From a virus, in IMG/VR virus record IMGVR_UViG_3300021139_000049, positions 1-38,313 of that record: a DNA stretch of 38,313 nt; one strand, given 5' to 3'. Positions 31,704 to 38,248 of the stretch are shown one piece after another. How positions within the stretch are numbered: position 1 is the first letter of the stretch; each line of letters starts with the position of its first letter. A program made the position numbers and the translations under genes. The notes under the pieces are model-generated. The model saw only the letters and a list, made by a program, of their open reading frames with translations, ran no database searches and was not told the DNA's origin.

Positions 31704-31903
31704 CAGGCCACCCCGCTAATCGGATCATCACCATTCAATTGCCGATGGCCCTTGGCGAGGTGGCGCTTGGCCTCCAGGAGGGCCTCTACCGCCTTCTCGA
31801 TGCAGGCGCGGGCGATGGGGTCGCTCTGGCCCTTGTGGTGCTCTGAGGCCAACTGGACGGCCATAGCAGAGGTTCGGAGCGAATACTCTCGGAGGCTGCT
31901 CAT
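31703..31903 (-). CDS. Small helical hypothetical protein
   Basis: The 66-residue protein is helical and rich in Ala, Glu, His and Lys (ACIEKAVEALLEAKRHLAK). It is coupled to the DUF1064-like gene (ATGA) and to the replication gene (TGATG). No family is recognised; position suggests an early accessory role. Confidence 0.6.
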   Translation of the reverse strand: MSSLREYSLRTSAMAVQLASEHHKGQSDPIARACIEKAVEALLEAKRHLAKGHRQLNGDDPISGVA

Positions 31904-32205
31904 GCGACCTCCCGGATCCGGATCCCATGGACCTGGAGCATGAGCTTCCGCTTGATGACGTATTCAGGGGTTCGGACCCCCTTCACGTCTTCGGCGATCA
32001 GCTTGCCGTTCAGGTCCCGGTAGACGAAATCGGCGATGTAGTGGACCGGGCGCTCACCCTCCTGGGGTGGGATCAGTTCAAAGCGAACCTGCTGCTGGAG
32101 GTCCTGGATCACCCCGGAACGCAGCGCGAGGCCCAACTCGAACCCACGCTTGGCCTCCGCCTTGGAGTCGTAGCCGTTGGTTTTCTTGGCGCCGAACTTA
32201 TTCAC
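31900..32205 (-). CDS. DUF1064 family, PD-(D/E)XK nuclease-like
   Basis: From the GTG at 32205 the product has 101 residues with the DUF1064 pattern: KFGAKKTNGYDSKAEAKRG, a YIADFVYRDLNG strand, then AEDVKGVRTPEYVIKRKLM. The D..EDVK arrangement is a PD-(D/E)XK-type core, so a DNA-nicking or junction-resolving role is possible. GAGGGGG lies six bases before the GTG, which decides the start. It overlaps the upstream gene by 8 bases. Confidence 0.8.
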   Translation of the reverse strand: MNKFGAKKTNGYDSKAEAKRGFELGLALRSGVIQDLQQQVRFELIPPQEGERPVHYIADFVYRDLNGKLIAEDVKGVRTPEYVIKRKLMLQVHGIRIREVA

Positions 32206-32509
32206 TCGACACCCCCTCATCCAGCAGTTGCCGCAGGTGGAAGAGCAGGGCCTCATCGTTGACGCCCGGGCACCAGCCGCTGGGGCTGCCGATCATCTCC
32301 CCGATCTTGCGGAACAGCTCTCGAAGGGACTTGACCTCGGGGTCCCGGATTTCCTTCTGGAGTTCCTGGACCGCCTCCCGGAGGCTTCCCATGGCCCTGG
32401 AGGCGCCCTCGGTGGGATTCCCGAGCAGATACCCGTGGGCATCCTGAACCGCGCTGAGGGCCTTCAGGACGTTGATACTGGCGATTCCTTGCAGGGCTGG
32501 GGCAGTCAT
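32198..32509 (-). CDS. Hypothetical early protein
   Basis: The 103-residue protein starts MTAPALQGIASINVLKALSA and has a helical SLREAVQELQKEIRDPEVKSL segment. It couples to the zinc-knuckle gene (ATGA). No family is recognised. The frame extends far upstream (to 32668), but that part overlaps the previous gene and is not favoured. Confidence 0.6.
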   Translation of the reverse strand: MTAPALQGIASINVLKALSAVQDAHGYLLGNPTEGASRAMGSLREAVQELQKEIRDPEVKSLRELFRKIGEMIGSPSGWCPGVNDEALLFHLRQLLDEGVSSE

Positions 32510-32712
32510 CGGGCACCCCACACCAGGAGGGCGATGAAGATGACGGCGAAGCCTACGGCCATCAGGATTCCTTCGGCCTTCGTGGGTGCCTGAAGGTCGT
32601 GGCACTCGGGGCAGGGATACATCTCGACCCGGGGGCCGAAGTCGCTGTAGTACGGGGCCTGGTACCAACCGATCCCTTGGCAGATGGGGCAGTTTGGATT
32701 AAGCTTGGTCAT
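32506..32712 (-). CDS. Zinc-knuckle protein with C-terminal membrane helix
   Basis: The 68-residue protein has two Cys pairs, CPICQGIGW (8-16) and CPECHD (about 34-39), resembling a single DnaJ-type zinc knuckle, followed by one hydrophobic helix (about 48-65, GILMAVGFAVIFIALLV). AGGAG lies seven bases before the ATG. A tail-anchored zinc protein in the early operon could interfere with a host membrane process; no function is known. Confidence 0.65.
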   Translation of the reverse strand: MTKLNPNCPICQGIGWYQAPYYSDFGPRVEMYPCPECHDLQAPTKAEGILMAVGFAVIFIALLVWGAR

Positions 32713-32741
32713 GCTCGTTTCTCCTAAAAACGGGTTGCAGT

Positions 32742-33053
32742 TCAGGCCCGGGAGTCGCTTCCTGGGCCTGTTTCGTTGATGGGGTATCCCGCGGCCTTCA
32801 GCAGGTGGTCGAGAATGCTGTAGTCGCCAGTGACGGCGCAGAACATGGGGATCATGTCGGCGGGGATGCAGGTCTCCGACTCGTCGCTTTTCCAGTGGCT
32901 GATGGCGCTGTCCGGCACATCGAGCTCGATGGCGATCTGCTTCTGCTGAAGGCCCCGGGCCTGGGCCTTGGCGAGAGTCGTCCGCACGATTCGATTGATA
33001 TCAAATGAGAAGGGGTTTCGCGGCGGCTGGAAAAAAGTGATGCTGTCTGGCAT
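32742..33053 (-). CDS. CII-like transcription regulator
   Basis: The 103-residue protein has a helix-turn-helix (LQQKQIAIELDVPDSAISHWKS, about 35-56) and a C-terminal motif PADMIPMFCAVTGDYSILDHLLKAAGYPI that matches CII/CP76-type phage regulators. It is the second gene of the leftward transcript and joins cro by TAATG. By analogy with lambda it may activate lysogeny genes such as cI or int, but no matching target repeats were identified. Confidence 0.72.
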   Translation of the reverse strand: MPDSITFFQPPRNPFSFDINRIVRTTLAKAQARGLQQKQIAIELDVPDSAISHWKSDESETCIPADMIPMFCAVTGDYSILDHLLKAAGYPINETGPGSDSRA

Positions 33054-33259
33054 TAGGAGGCCTCCTCATGCACGGACTCAGCAAAGAACTCCGTCCAGCG
33101 AATGGCGCCATCCGTGGCTGCCTCAAGGCGCTTGGCCAGCGCCACCGATGGCTGCTCCTTCCCGGCAAGCACACGCCAGACCCAGGAGTAGGAGTCGCAT
33201 TCGACCTCCCTTTGGATCTGGGTGATGGACTTGGTCAACCGCGGGCGCAAATCGGGCAT
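33053..33259 (-). CDS. Cro-like repressor (Cro/YdaS type)
   Basis: The 68-residue protein has a compact helix-turn-helix (ITQIQREVECDSYSWVWRVLAG, then SVALAKRLEAATDGAIRW), like Cro/YdaS small DNA-binding proteins. It is divergent from cI and is the first gene of the leftward operon. A promoter (33266-33294) places the transcription start at about the A of its ATG, so the mRNA may have no leader. It probably binds the same operators as CI to shut off repressor synthesis. Confidence 0.78.
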   Translation of the reverse strand: MPDLRPRLTKSITQIQREVECDSYSWVWRVLAGKEQPSVALAKRLEAATDGAIRWTEFFAESVHEEAS

Positions 33260-33265
33260 GGTCCA

Positions 33266-33294
33266 AGTATGTATTCAGAAAACAGACTATGCAA
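33266..33294 (-). promoter_or_regulatory. Leftward early promoter with operator in the spacer
   Basis: On the minus strand TTGCAT (33294-33289), a 17-base spacer and CATACT (33271-33266) form a plausible sigma70 promoter. The spacer contains GTTTTCTGAATACAT, which resembles the operator in the spacer of the second early promoter at 34537 (GTTTTCCTGAAACAT). The expected start point is at or next to the cro ATG. Confidence 0.65.
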
Positions 33295-33299
33295 CAAAA

Positions 33300-33328
33300 A
33301 ACACTATTCCTTTGCGGAACATAGTGTT
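33300..33328. promoter_or_regulatory. Inverted repeat, probable CI/Cro operator before cI
   Basis: Arms AACACTA (33300-33306) and TAGTGTT (33322-33328) are perfect inverted repeats, with an inner TTCC/GGAA pair (33307-33310 and 33316-33319). It lies 12 bases before the cI start codon and 5 bases from the cro promoter. GGAACATAGT is close to GAAACATAGT of the site at 34553, so the same protein may bind both. Confidence 0.6.
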
Positions 33329-33340
33329 GAGGCTGTTGAC

Positions 33341-33730
33341 ATGGATAGATGGCCTCAGCGAGACAATTTGAAGGCGAAGGTCAAGGAGGTTGGGGATGCC
33401 CTGCACCTCACCCACCAACAAATTGCCGAGAGCCTGGGTATCAGCACCGAATACCTTCGGTCACTTCTCTACCGGAAGAACACGCGCCCGGACTGGGATC
33501 TGGCGGTCAGGATGTCCCAGAACTGGAATTGCGATGTCACAGAATTCATTGACAACCCAGGAGGCGAGCCGCCCCAGGGAATCCCCAAAGAGAAATATCG
33601 AGATGGCTCCCCTGAGAATCGCGCATACCTACGGGCAATGGGGAACGACCTAGACAAGCTCACGCCGGAACAAAGGATAAATGCCCTCGAAGCCTGGCGG
33701 GCTGTGATTCGGGGGATAACTGGGACATGA
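33341..33730 (+). CDS. CI-like lysogeny repressor
   Basis: The 129-residue protein has an N-terminal helix-turn-helix (LTHQQIAESLGISTEYLRSL, about 23-42) and a C-terminal helical region (KLTPEQRINALEAWRAVI, about 105-122) without the Ser-Lys self-cleavage domain of lambda CI. It is paired with an ImmA-like peptidase, so removal by that enzyme rather than RecA-driven self-cleavage is likely. The ATG at 33341 has GAGG eight bases before it; longer frames (from 33068 or 33269) run across the operators and the divergent promoter and are rejected. Its stop overlaps the peptidase ATG (ATGA). Confidence 0.82.
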   Translation: MDRWPQRDNLKAKVKEVGDALHLTHQQIAESLGISTEYLRSLLYRKNTRPDWDLAVRMSQNWNCDVTEFIDNPGGEPPQGIPKEKYRDGSPENRAYLRAMGNDLDKLTPEQRINALEAWRAVIRGITGT

Positions 33731-34194
33731 CCCCATCCTGGTTTGGGAATCGCTACCCCCAGCTCGAAGACATGATCGTCTTCGCTGAGTCTCTGGGGGC
33801 CAAGGTGACCTGGGCCGAAGTTGGGGAGGATGCCGTTTATTTCGCTGCCGATGCGGCGGCGGGCGAGCCAGCGGTCATCGTCCTTCCTATCAATGTTGGT
33901 CCTTTACGGATGGCATGGTTGATGGCACATGAGCTGGGGCACCTGGTGCTCCATGGCGGCTATGTCAGCAAGTGGAGCCGTGATCGCCAGGAAAGCCAGG
34001 CGTCACGCTGGGCCGTCCGAGCTTTGATCCCGGACAAGGCCATCCGCCAGTACCGCAATGCCTGCGAAGATGCCTTCATTGCGGCCCTGTCCAAGCATTT
34101 TGAGGACATCCCATTCATAGATTGTCCAGAGCGCCAGTTGGCAGCCTTCATTGCAAGGATCAGGCTCAGCATTCTTCAGGAGGAAGTGGCATGA
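33727..34194 (+). CDS. ImmA/IrrE family metallopeptidase
   Basis: The 155-residue zinc peptidase has HELGH at 68-72 in AWLMAHELGHLVLHGG and a third ligand Glu89 in the RQESQASRWAVRALIP block, the typical ImmA/IrrE layout. In ICEBs1 and many phages the partner peptidase inactivates the repressor upon DNA damage or signal. Coupling to the CI-like gene supports that role here. The C-terminus is helical (AAFIARIRLSILQEEVA). Confidence 0.9.
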   Translation: MTPSWFGNRYPQLEDMIVFAESLGAKVTWAEVGEDAVYFAADAAAGEPAVIVLPINVGPLRMAWLMAHELGHLVLHGGYVSKWSRDRQESQASRWAVRALIPDKAIRQYRNACEDAFIAALSKHFEDIPFIDCPERQLAAFIARIRLSILQEEVA

Positions 34195-34451
34195 GAATCG
34201 TGGCAATAATATCTAATATAATAGCGTTTATATTGATGGCCGCAGAAGCCATTAGAATGTCTAATAGCTCATATTATAATTCTAATAATTGGTGGCCGAT
34301 GTTATTAGTGTTTTTTTATATTATATTGAATACTTTTGTTATATTACGCACAACAATCCCAAAAGAATCCTTGATCGGCCTTTACATTGAGAGAAAGAAA
34401 GCAGAAGAAAAGTTCAAACTTGAAGAAATCCATACCAATAAAAAACAATAA
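34191..34451 (+). CDS. AT-rich two-helix membrane protein in the lysogeny operon
   Basis: The 86-residue protein is coupled to the peptidase by ATGA. It has two membrane segments (about 3-20, VAIISNIIAFILMAAEA; about 34-53, WPMLLVFFYIILNTFVIL) and a charged, Lys/Glu-rich tail. Its DNA is strikingly AT-rich (many ATA, TTA and AAT codons) against a GC-rich genome, a sign of recent acquisition. Proteins expressed from the repressor transcript in a lysogen are often superinfection-exclusion or defence factors; that is an inference from location and topology. A strong terminator follows. Confidence 0.75.
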   Translation: MRIVAIISNIIAFILMAAEAIRMSNSSYYNSNNWWPMLLVFFYIILNTFVILRTTIPKESLIGLYIERKKAEEKFKLEEIHTNKKQ

Positions 34452-34481
34452 TTAACCGCACCAAAATTGTCGAGGCCAGTC

Positions 34482-34506
34482 AAGCCCCTCACCCGAGGGG
34501 CTTTTT
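34482..34506 (+). terminator. Rho-independent terminator of the lysogeny operon
   Basis: AAGCCCCTC (34482-34490) pairs with GAGGGGCTT (34495-34503) around ACCC and is followed by TTTTT. It ends the cI-immA-membrane protein transcript before the next promoter. Confidence 0.9.
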
Positions 34507-34536
34507 CATGCCCAAAGAAAAATCGCTCGGGATGGG

Positions 34537-34565
34537 TTGACATATGTTTTCCTGAAACATAGTAT
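34537..34565 (+). promoter_or_regulatory. Rightward early promoter with CI-type operator in the spacer
   Basis: TTGACA (34537-34542), a 17-base spacer and TAGTAT (34560-34565) make a strong sigma70 promoter for the recombination operon. The spacer holds the palindrome TATGTTT-TCCTG-AAACATA (34543-34561), related to the operators at 33269-33291 and 33300-33328. A repressor bound here would block the promoter directly. Confidence 0.8.
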
Positions 34566-34609
34566 GTATTTAGGAAGTCACCCCACAACCCCACTCCATG
34601 GAGCGACAC

Positions 34610-34903
34610 ATGGGCATCAAGTTCAACAAGCACCACGTCACCAACGGGGCGATCAAAGCCCGCGTCCACTACAGCCTGGACAACCGCTGCGATGGCCGCC
34701 CCTGCGTGACCCTCTACGCCAAGGACTATGACCACCTGCTGGGCAAAGTCATCCCCGAGGGCTGGAAGAACGAGACCGACATCTACACCGACTACTTCGA
34801 CAAGGGCCACGTGACCCTCTTCGAAGACAGCCAGCTCTACGCCCAGGCCCGGGCCCGCGCCGAACAGATCAGCCAGGAACGGGCTGCGAGGTATGCGCGA
34901 TGA
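34610..34903 (+). CDS. Hypothetical early protein
   Basis: The 97-residue protein starts MGIKFNKHHVTNGAIKARVH, has a YDHLLGKVIPEGWKNETDI middle with many Asp and Tyr, and ends in a helical ARARAEQISQERAARYAR. GGAG (34600-34603) six bases before the ATG at 34610 decides this start over the ATG at 34598. It is the first gene behind the rightward promoter. No family is recognised. Confidence 0.65.
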   Translation: MGIKFNKHHVTNGAIKARVHYSLDNRCDGRPCVTLYAKDYDHLLGKVIPEGWKNETDIYTDYFDKGHVTLFEDSQLYAQARARAEQISQERAARYAR

Positions 34904-35022
34904 AGAACCGAACCGCCAACACCGTGGTCCTGCTCCTCATCCTCTCCGCCATCGCCATTGGGATCCTCCAGGGCGCCGCGGAAGCTGCCGAGGCCCTGGC
35001 CTCCCTTGCGAGTGCCTCATGA
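34900..35022 (+). CDS. 40-residue membrane protein
   Basis: The ATG overlaps the previous stop (ATGA) and the stop overlaps the next ATG (ATGA), so this short frame is fully coupled. The product has one hydrophobic helix (TVVLLLILSAIAIGILQGAA, about 7-26) and an Ala/Glu-rich end. It could be a small single-span inhibitor or simply a spacer protein; no family is seen. Confidence 0.6.
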   Translation: MKNRTANTVVLLLILSAIAIGILQGAAEAAEALASLASAS

Positions 35023-35276
35023 GCGCCGACCGCATCGCCACCATCAAGGCCCTGTCCCAAGAGATCGCCGACATTTGCGCGCAGTCACCCGTCATGGGAT
35101 CTCCAGCATGGGCTCGGATTGAAAGAATCCAGGGCGAGATCGAGGACCAGATCAGCCTCTACAAACGAGAAGAGGACGAAGCCTTTGAGGCTCGTGAGGG
35201 TGCCCGAATCCAGGCCGAATGTGATGCCGGCGCAGCTGCTCTTCGCTTCCTGTGCACCGGACGGAGGACCGCATGA
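35019..35276 (+). CDS. Small helical hypothetical protein
   Basis: The 85-residue protein (MSADRIATIKALSQEIADIC) is helical and charged, with an Arg/Glu-rich middle (EREIEDQ type, LYKREEDEAFEAREGARI), and ends in CTGRRTA. Coupled on both sides by ATGA. No function recognised. Confidence 0.6.
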   Translation: MSADRIATIKALSQEIADICAQSPVMGSPAWARIERIQGEIEDQISLYKREEDEAFEAREGARIQAECDAGAAALRFLCTGRRTA

Positions 35277-35476
35277 TCAGCCTCCCATGCACTGCTGAAG
35301 AAATTCAAGACGCGTTGGACACCATGGACACCCCCGCCTTCTGCCCCTTCTGCCTGGAGTTCTACGACACCAACAGCCGCGAATGCCCCGGCTGTGGCGG
35401 GGACGACCTGGACAACGAAATCGAATACCACTTGGAGCTTGCCCTGGAGCGGGAAAGCATGAAGGAGACCTCATGA
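35273..35476 (+). CDS. Zinc-ribbon protein
   Basis: The 67-residue acidic protein carries two CxxC knuckles, FCPFCLEF (about 23-30) and ECPGCGGDD (about 37-45), which form a one-zinc ribbon, followed by an acidic helix. It lies just before the ERF gene (ATGA) and may bind DNA or a recombination protein. It also resembles small zinc proteins that modify host enzymes; the exact role is unknown. Confidence 0.65.
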   Translation: MISLPCTAEEIQDALDTMDTPAFCPFCLEFYDTNSRECPGCGGDDLDNEIEYHLELALERESMKETS

Positions 35477-36102
35477 ACATCTTTCAAAAACTCAATCAGA
35501 TCCGGTCCAAGGTCGGCTACATCAAGAAGGACAAGTCAGTCGAGAACTACAAGGCTGTGACCTATGACGCCATGGTGGCCGAAACCCGCCAGTGGTTCAT
35601 TGAGCTCGGCGTGATGGCCATCCCTTCTGTGGTGTGCGATACCACCCTGGACACCGGGGCCAAAAGCTCCAAGGGGAGCACCCTCTGGCGCTACGAAGGC
35701 ACTTTCGAGGTGGCCTTCATCAATTGCGATGACCCGAGCGACCTGGTGAAGGTCAGGGTTACCGCCCACGCAAATGACTACGGGGACAAGGCACCCGGGA
35801 AAGCGATCACCTACGCCACCAAGAGCGCCATCTTGAAGGTGCTCTACCTCGAAACCGGCGAGAACGACGAGGCCCGGGCCACGAGCAACATGGCCCCCGG
35901 TGATGAGATCAGTGACGCGGATCTGTTTGTCATGCTCAAGGCCATTCAGGAGGCTAAGGATCTGGAAGCACTTCTGGAAGCCTACGCTTCCGCCTTCGCC
36001 AGAGCTGAAAAGGACAAGGATGCCCGGGACCAGATCATCCAGGCGAAGACCGCCCGCCAGATCGTCCTGAAGGGTCAGGCCAAGCTCGGAGGTGCGAAGT
36101 GA
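35473..36102 (+). CDS. erf: ERF family single-strand annealing protein
   Basis: The 209-residue protein has the ERF-type pattern: an N-terminal LNQIRSKVGYIKKDKSVENYKAV region with YDAMVAETRQWF, a strand core (YEGTFEVAFINCDD, KVRVTAHANDYGDKAPGKAI) and ITYATKSAILKVL, typical of this recombinase superfamily. It anneals single strands coated by SSB and can circularise phage DNA. The next gene is its exonuclease partner, giving a Red-like pair. Confidence 0.87.
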   Translation: MNIFQKLNQIRSKVGYIKKDKSVENYKAVTYDAMVAETRQWFIELGVMAIPSVVCDTTLDTGAKSSKGSTLWRYEGTFEVAFINCDDPSDLVKVRVTAHANDYGDKAPGKAITYATKSAILKVLYLETGENDEARATSNMAPGDEISDADLFVMLKAIQEAKDLEALLEAYASAFARAEKDKDARDQIIQAKTARQIVLKGQAKLGGAK

Positions 36103-36716
36103 GAACCTTCGACGTAGTTCAAGGCTCCGACGAGTGGAAGGCCCTGCGCGCCGGTGTGGCCACGGCTTCCGAGTTCTCCAGCATCTTGGCCAAGGGGCAG
36201 GGGAAGACCCGGGCCGCCTACATGCGCCGCATGGTGGCAGAGCGCCTCATCGGTGCCCCTATGGAGACCTACAAAAATGCCCACATGGTCCGGGGCAACG
36301 AGCAGGAACCCGATGGTCGCGAAGAATACGTGGTACGCACCATGACCCTGGTGGACACCATTGGATTCGCCATGCACGATACGCTCCTCGCGGGATCCTC
36401 TCCGGATGGTCTAGTGGGTCTGGACGGTGGCCTGGAAATCAAGAGCGTGATCCCCACCACCCAACTCGACACCATCGAGGCCGGCGGCTATCCCTCTGAG
36501 CACAAGGCCCAAATCCAAGGGAACCTCTGGATTACCGGCCGCCAGTGGTGGGACTTCGCCAGTTTCTGCCCGCTGATGCCCGCAAACCTTCGCCTTTACA
36601 CCTTCCGCGTGGAACGAGACGAGAAATACATCCAGGAGCTGGAAACCGAAGTCAGGCGGTTCTTGGTTGAAGTGGAACAGGCCGTCAACAAGTTCAGAGA
36701 GCGGAGGGTGGCGTGA
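36099..36716 (+). CDS. YqaJ-like exonuclease (lambda Exo type)
   Basis: The 205-residue PD-(D/E)XK nuclease starts at GTG 36099 with GGAGGT six bases upstream. Catalytic residues are visible as Asp103 (GSSPDGLVG) and Glu113-x-Lys115 (LEIK), with further Glu68/70 (GNEQEP) and Gln138/140 (HKAQIQGNLW). It should resect double-strand ends to feed the ERF annealing protein. It is coupled by GTGA overlaps on both sides. Confidence 0.88.
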   Translation: MRTFDVVQGSDEWKALRAGVATASEFSSILAKGQGKTRAAYMRRMVAERLIGAPMETYKNAHMVRGNEQEPDGREEYVVRTMTLVDTIGFAMHDTLLAGSSPDGLVGLDGGLEIKSVIPTTQLDTIEAGGYPSEHKAQIQGNLWITGRQWWDFASFCPLMPANLRLYTFRVERDEKYIQELETEVRRFLVEVEQAVNKFRERRVA

Positions 36717-36931
36717 GCACCTTCAAGGAATCCGCCGCGCGCATGGCCGAGCGCCTGCGCCTCATGAAGCGCCTGCAGCAGCTCCACCGGGAGATGGGGG
36801 ACGAGGAAGTTCTGCTCCCCATCCAGGACCTTTTCAGCGCTGGGGACCAAGCTGCCCTGGATGCCTACGAGCGCGAACTGAATGAGCATCTGGGGAACCG
36901 TCCTCTGCCCTTCGAGCAGGTGGCCTCATGA
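36713..36931 (+). CDS. Small helical early protein
   Basis: The GTG start at 36713 overlaps the exonuclease stop. The 72-residue product (MSTFKESAARMAERLRLMKR) is helical and charged, ending LNEHLGNRPLPFEQVAS. It is coupled to the next gene by ATGA. Function unknown; perhaps an accessory of the exonuclease/annealing pair. Confidence 0.6.
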   Translation: MSTFKESAARMAERLRLMKRLQQLHREMGDEEVLLPIQDLFSAGDQAALDAYERELNEHLGNRPLPFEQVAS

Positions 36932-37185
36932 TCGCCGCCGAAGCCCTGGCCCTGCACCGCTCCCGCCGCCCGGAGTGCCCGCGACCCTTCATCTCGACCA
37001 GCCCCGAGGCGATCCAGTTCCAGGCCGACCTGCAGGCCTGGTGCAACACCCTGGAGCGCCTGGAGAGCAAGGCCCACTGCGAAGCCTTCGGGCTGACCCC
37101 GCTGGACCACAACCCGAAGTGCTCCCCCAAGACCGAGGACTACTACTTCCGCGAGCCCATCCGGCGCCGGCGGAGGGTCGCATGA
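36928..37185 (+). CDS. Hypothetical early protein
   Basis: The 85-residue protein (MIAAEALALHRSRRPECPRP) has an acidic/aromatic middle (FQADLQAWCNTLERLES) and an Arg-rich end (REPIRRRRRVA). It is coupled by ATGA to the following recombinase gene. No family is recognised; the basic end suggests nucleic-acid contact. Confidence 0.6.
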   Translation: MIAAEALALHRSRRPECPRPFISTSPEAIQFQADLQAWCNTLERLESKAHCEAFGLTPLDHNPKCSPKTEDYYFREPIRRRRRVA

Positions 37186-38207
37186 GTCTCTTTTCTCAAA
37201 GCGAAGAGAACCTTGAGATGGTGCCAGCGCTGACTCTGGACCGGGTTCCTACCCTGAACCCCGACTCACTGATGCCCCAGGTCATCGAGGCTTTTCTGAC
37301 GAGCCAGATCCCGAACAAGAAGACGGCTCGCGGCTACCGGCGCCACATCCTGGCTGCCGTGGACATGATGGCAATCGAGCGCCTGTCCGACCTCCAGCCC
37401 GTACACCTTATGGACTACAAGGCCGATTTGATGAACACCATGCGGTTCGGCATGGCCACTAAGGCTCAAGCACTGATCGCCCTCCGGTCATTCCTTAGCT
37501 GGGGGGCGGCGCTTCGCGGGCATGACCTTCAAATGGTGCAGGTCAATTACCTGCTGCCTGTCCCCAAGGTGAAGGTCATCACCCCGCACGAGATTCTCAG
37601 CGACAAGGAGATCACCCGCTACCTGGCCGCAGCGAAGCTGCAGGGCAGGCGGGACTATGCGCTCCTGGTCGTGGCTCTTGGATCAGGTGTTCGCGTGGCC
37701 GAGCTGGTCAACCTCGACGTGCAGGATATCCGCTTCGATGGCATGGGCTCCGTGATCCACGTCCGCCAGGGCAAGGGCGGGAAGGACCGCATGGTCCCCG
37801 TGAGGAAGGAAGTCCGGAAGGCCGTAGACGCCTACCTGGATGAGACGGGCCGCAAGCCTACCGACAAGGGCCCCTTGTTCCTCAGTGAAGACCGGGCCAT
37901 GGGAAGCCGTGAAAGCTGGAGGCTGACCACGAAATCGGCCAGCCGGATCGTGAAGGCCCTGGCTGAAGCAGCAGGCATCCGAAAACGAGTCTCACCCCAT
38001 GCTCTTCGACACACCTTCGCCGCCGCAACCTTCATGCACAGCCGGAATGCCGTCTTCGTGATGAAACTCCTCGGTCACGCCAGCATCGCAACAACCATGC
38101 GCTACATCGACCACCTAGTTGACTCCGACCTTCGCAATGCTTCGCCGGCCTTCCTGGTCGGAGGCAAGGGACCGAAGGTTTCTCTCTCACTCAAGAAGGC
38201 CGCCTAG
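37182..38207 (+). CDS. Second tyrosine recombinase, XerC/D-like
   Basis: The 341-residue protein has a complete catalytic set: Arg171 (GSGVRVAEL), Lys198 or 201 (QGKGGKDR), His273-x-x-Arg276 (HALR), His299 (LLGHASIATT) and Tyr308 (RYID). The core follows XerC/D more closely than phage tRNA-type integrases. The ATG at 37182 overlaps the previous stop; longer frames are shadows. Encoded at the end of the ERF/exonuclease operon and far from the att core, it may resolve dimers, act at a dif-like site, or replace the first integrase. It differs strongly in sequence from the recombinase at 400. Confidence 0.88.
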   Translation: MSLFSQSEENLEMVPALTLDRVPTLNPDSLMPQVIEAFLTSQIPNKKTARGYRRHILAAVDMMAIERLSDLQPVHLMDYKADLMNTMRFGMATKAQALIALRSFLSWGAALRGHDLQMVQVNYLLPVPKVKVITPHEILSDKEITRYLAAAKLQGRRDYALLVVALGSGVRVAELVNLDVQDIRFDGMGSVIHVRQGKGGKDRMVPVRKEVRKAVDAYLDETGRKPTDKGPLFLSEDRAMGSRESWRLTTKSASRIVKALAEAAGIRKRVSPHALRHTFAAATFMHSRNAVFVMKLLGHASIATTMRYIDHLVDSDLRNASPAFLVGGKGPKVSLSLKKAA

Positions 38208-38248
38208 AGCGGTTCTGTCCAGGATCGCCTGGGAGAAAGGAACTACCG

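Noticed and set aside
33068-33340. Longer N-terminus for the CI-like repressor
   Set aside because: It would cover the cro gene, the divergent promoter and the operators; the ATG at 33341 has a good GAGG.
36882-37181. Longer N-terminus for the second recombinase
   Set aside because: It overlaps two coupled genes in other frames, is Pro/Arg-rich shadow sequence, and the ATG at 37182 is coupled to the previous stop.
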